Under the pieces are notes generated by a model. The model saw only the letters and a program-made list of their open reading frames with translations. It made no database searches and was not told the DNA's origin. Position numbers and translations under genes: made by a program. Of a stretch of 6,593 bases of DNA, positions 6,193 through 6,593 are shown piece after piece (the first letter of the stretch is position 1; the number at the start of each line of letters is the position of its first letter). Source of the stretch: an uncultured Eubacteriales bacterium (GTDB taxonomy: Bacteria > Bacillota > Clostridia > Oscillospirales > Oscillospiraceae). The stretch lies in NCBI GenBank assembly GCA_900548625.1, contig URLO01000070.1:1-6593 (forward strand). Direction: 5' to 3'.

Positions 6193-6214
6193 GGCGGACA
6201 GCGCCCGCCCATAC
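6193..6214 (-). repeat. GTAGGGG-type repeat R0 (degenerate, type A)
   Basis: Read on the - strand this 22-base element aligns with R1 over its length, with two substitutions and a 3-base deletion in the loop region. It is the copy nearest to gyrA and looks decayed. Confidence 0.55.
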
Positions 6215-6274
6215 GGTGAGAAACGGGAAATGCGGCGGTTTTTCGCCTGACCTGTACGTTTTTTACGCGCATTT

Positions 6275-6300
6275 GTAGGGGCGGACGACTCTGTCCGCCC
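6275..6300 (+). repeat. GTAGGGG-type palindromic repeat R1 (type A)
   Basis: GTAGGGGCGGAC begins a 26-base element whose GGGCGGAC (6279-6286) and GTCCGCCC (6293-6300) form an 8-bp stem with a 6-base loop. It is preceded by ATTT, as is R2. It matches the reverse complement of R3 at 25 of 26 positions. Confidence 0.85.
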
Positions 6301-6330
6301 TCAAAATTCGTTGATTTTTCGTGGTTATTT

Positions 6331-6356
6331 GTAGGGGCCGATGCCTACATCGGCCC
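6331..6356 (+). repeat. GTAGGGG-type palindromic repeat R2 (type B)
   Basis: GTAGGGGCCGATG begins a 26-base element in which GGGCCGATG (6335-6343) pairs with CATCGGCCC (6348-6356) around a 4-base loop. It shares the GTAGGGGC head with type A but has a different, equally paired stem. It matches the reverse complement of R5 at 24 of 26 positions. Confidence 0.85.
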
Positions 6357-6409
6357 TCTAAAATGTTGCGATTTCGCATCGGATTTCCGTAAAAACGGGC
6401 AATTCCGGC

Positions 6410-6435
6410 GGGCGGACAGGGTCGTCCGCCCCTAC
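6410..6435 (-). repeat. GTAGGGG-type palindromic repeat R3 (type A, inverted)
   Basis: GGGCGGAC (6410-6417) and GTCCGCCC (6424-6431) form an 8-bp stem with a 6-base loop; CCTAC at 6431-6435 is the end of the head read on the other strand. The element differs from R1 at a single loop base. Confidence 0.85.
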
Positions 6436-6470
6436 GGGATGAAAATCGAAACCCAATGCAATAACGCCCA

Positions 6471-6481
6471 TCCGCCCCTAC
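6471..6481 (-). repeat. GTAGGGG-type half repeat R4
   Basis: TCCGCCCCTAC is the reverse complement of the first 11 bases of R1. The second stem arm is missing, so this is a head-only remnant or an aborted copy. Confidence 0.6.
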
Positions 6482-6505
6482 ACGGGGGTGTTTCCGTTTT
6501 GGGGT

Positions 6506-6531
6506 GGGCCGATGTGGGCATCGACCCCTAC
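6506..6531 (-). repeat. GTAGGGG-type palindromic repeat R5 (type B, inverted)
   Basis: The reverse complement matches R2 at 24 of 26 positions. One of the two changes (6524) turns a stem C-G pair into a C/A mismatch on the + strand but a T-G wobble on the - strand, which is the GTAGGGG orientation. Confidence 0.8.
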
Positions 6532-6593
6532 GACGTAGAATATAAATTTCACGAATGCGCCCGGCGTTTGCAAAATCGGACAATTTCTTGCGC

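Larger units (their letters stand above)
6149..6593. other. Gene-free region upstream of gyrA with a cluster of palindromic repeats
   Basis: I find no gene here. The only long frame (- strand, 6263-6583) is arginine-rich and repeats itself wherever a GTAGGGG element occurs, so it is a translation of the repeats. Besides the gyrA ribosome binding site (6159-6163), the region holds six GTAGGGG-type elements listed separately. A weak -10-like TATATT on the - strand near 6538-6543 has no convincing -35, so the gyrA promoter remains unidentified or lies outside the window. Confidence 0.7.

Noticed and set aside
6193..6531. A CRISPR array or replication-origin iterons upstream of gyrA
   Set aside because: The elements are in mixed orientation, unevenly spaced and of two subtypes. 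No DnaA-box cluster or replication gene is present.
6263..6583. A 106-residue frame on the - strand upstream of gyrA
   Set aside because: The residues are arginine- and proline-rich, recur wherever a GTAGGGG repeat is translated, and there is no ribosome binding site.

Overview
The window looks like chromosomal DNA of a GC-rich, low-copy-number Firmicute, most plausibly of the Oscillospiraceae / Clostridia group. The signs are strong AGGAGG-type ribosome binding sites, G/C-ending codons, a transketolase split into two adjacent genes, a PrsW-family membrane protease, a GyrA with a QKRGGRG GyrA-box, and many short GTAGGGG-type palindromic repeats. The taxonomic call is inference from these traits. 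No rRNA or other phylogenetic marker was compared.

Layout from left to right. Positions 1-84 hold the C-terminal end of an IS30-like transposase on the + strand. Everything else that codes is on the - strand. A two-gene transketolase operon (N-terminal subunit 1064-1906, C-terminal subunit 104-1060) is read leftward from a clear promoter at 2014-2042. A PrsW-family intramembrane metalloprotease (2082-2798) follows, with its own promoter at 2828-2856. A non-coding stretch (about 2857-3159) holds six consecutive inverted repeats. Next are rnhA (ribonuclease HI, 3160-3597) and gyrA (DNA gyrase subunit A, 3602-6148), four bases apart and almost certainly one transcript in the order gyrA-rnhA. The last 445 bases (6149-6593) hold no gene, but contain a cluster of 22-26 base palindromic repeats in both orientations.

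Functionally this is mostly housekeeping: carbon metabolism (non-oxidative pentose phosphate pathway), DNA topology and R-loop removal (gyrase with RNase HI), and one probable envelope-stress or processing protease. The genes themselves are ordinary. What deserves a second look is non-coding: the hairpin array downstream of rnhA, the covarying GTAGGGG repeats upstream of gyrA, and the tight junction between the transposase end and the transketolase tail. I see no CRISPR array, tRNA, rRNA, toxin-antitoxin pair or defence system, and nothing I would call a new multi-gene system.
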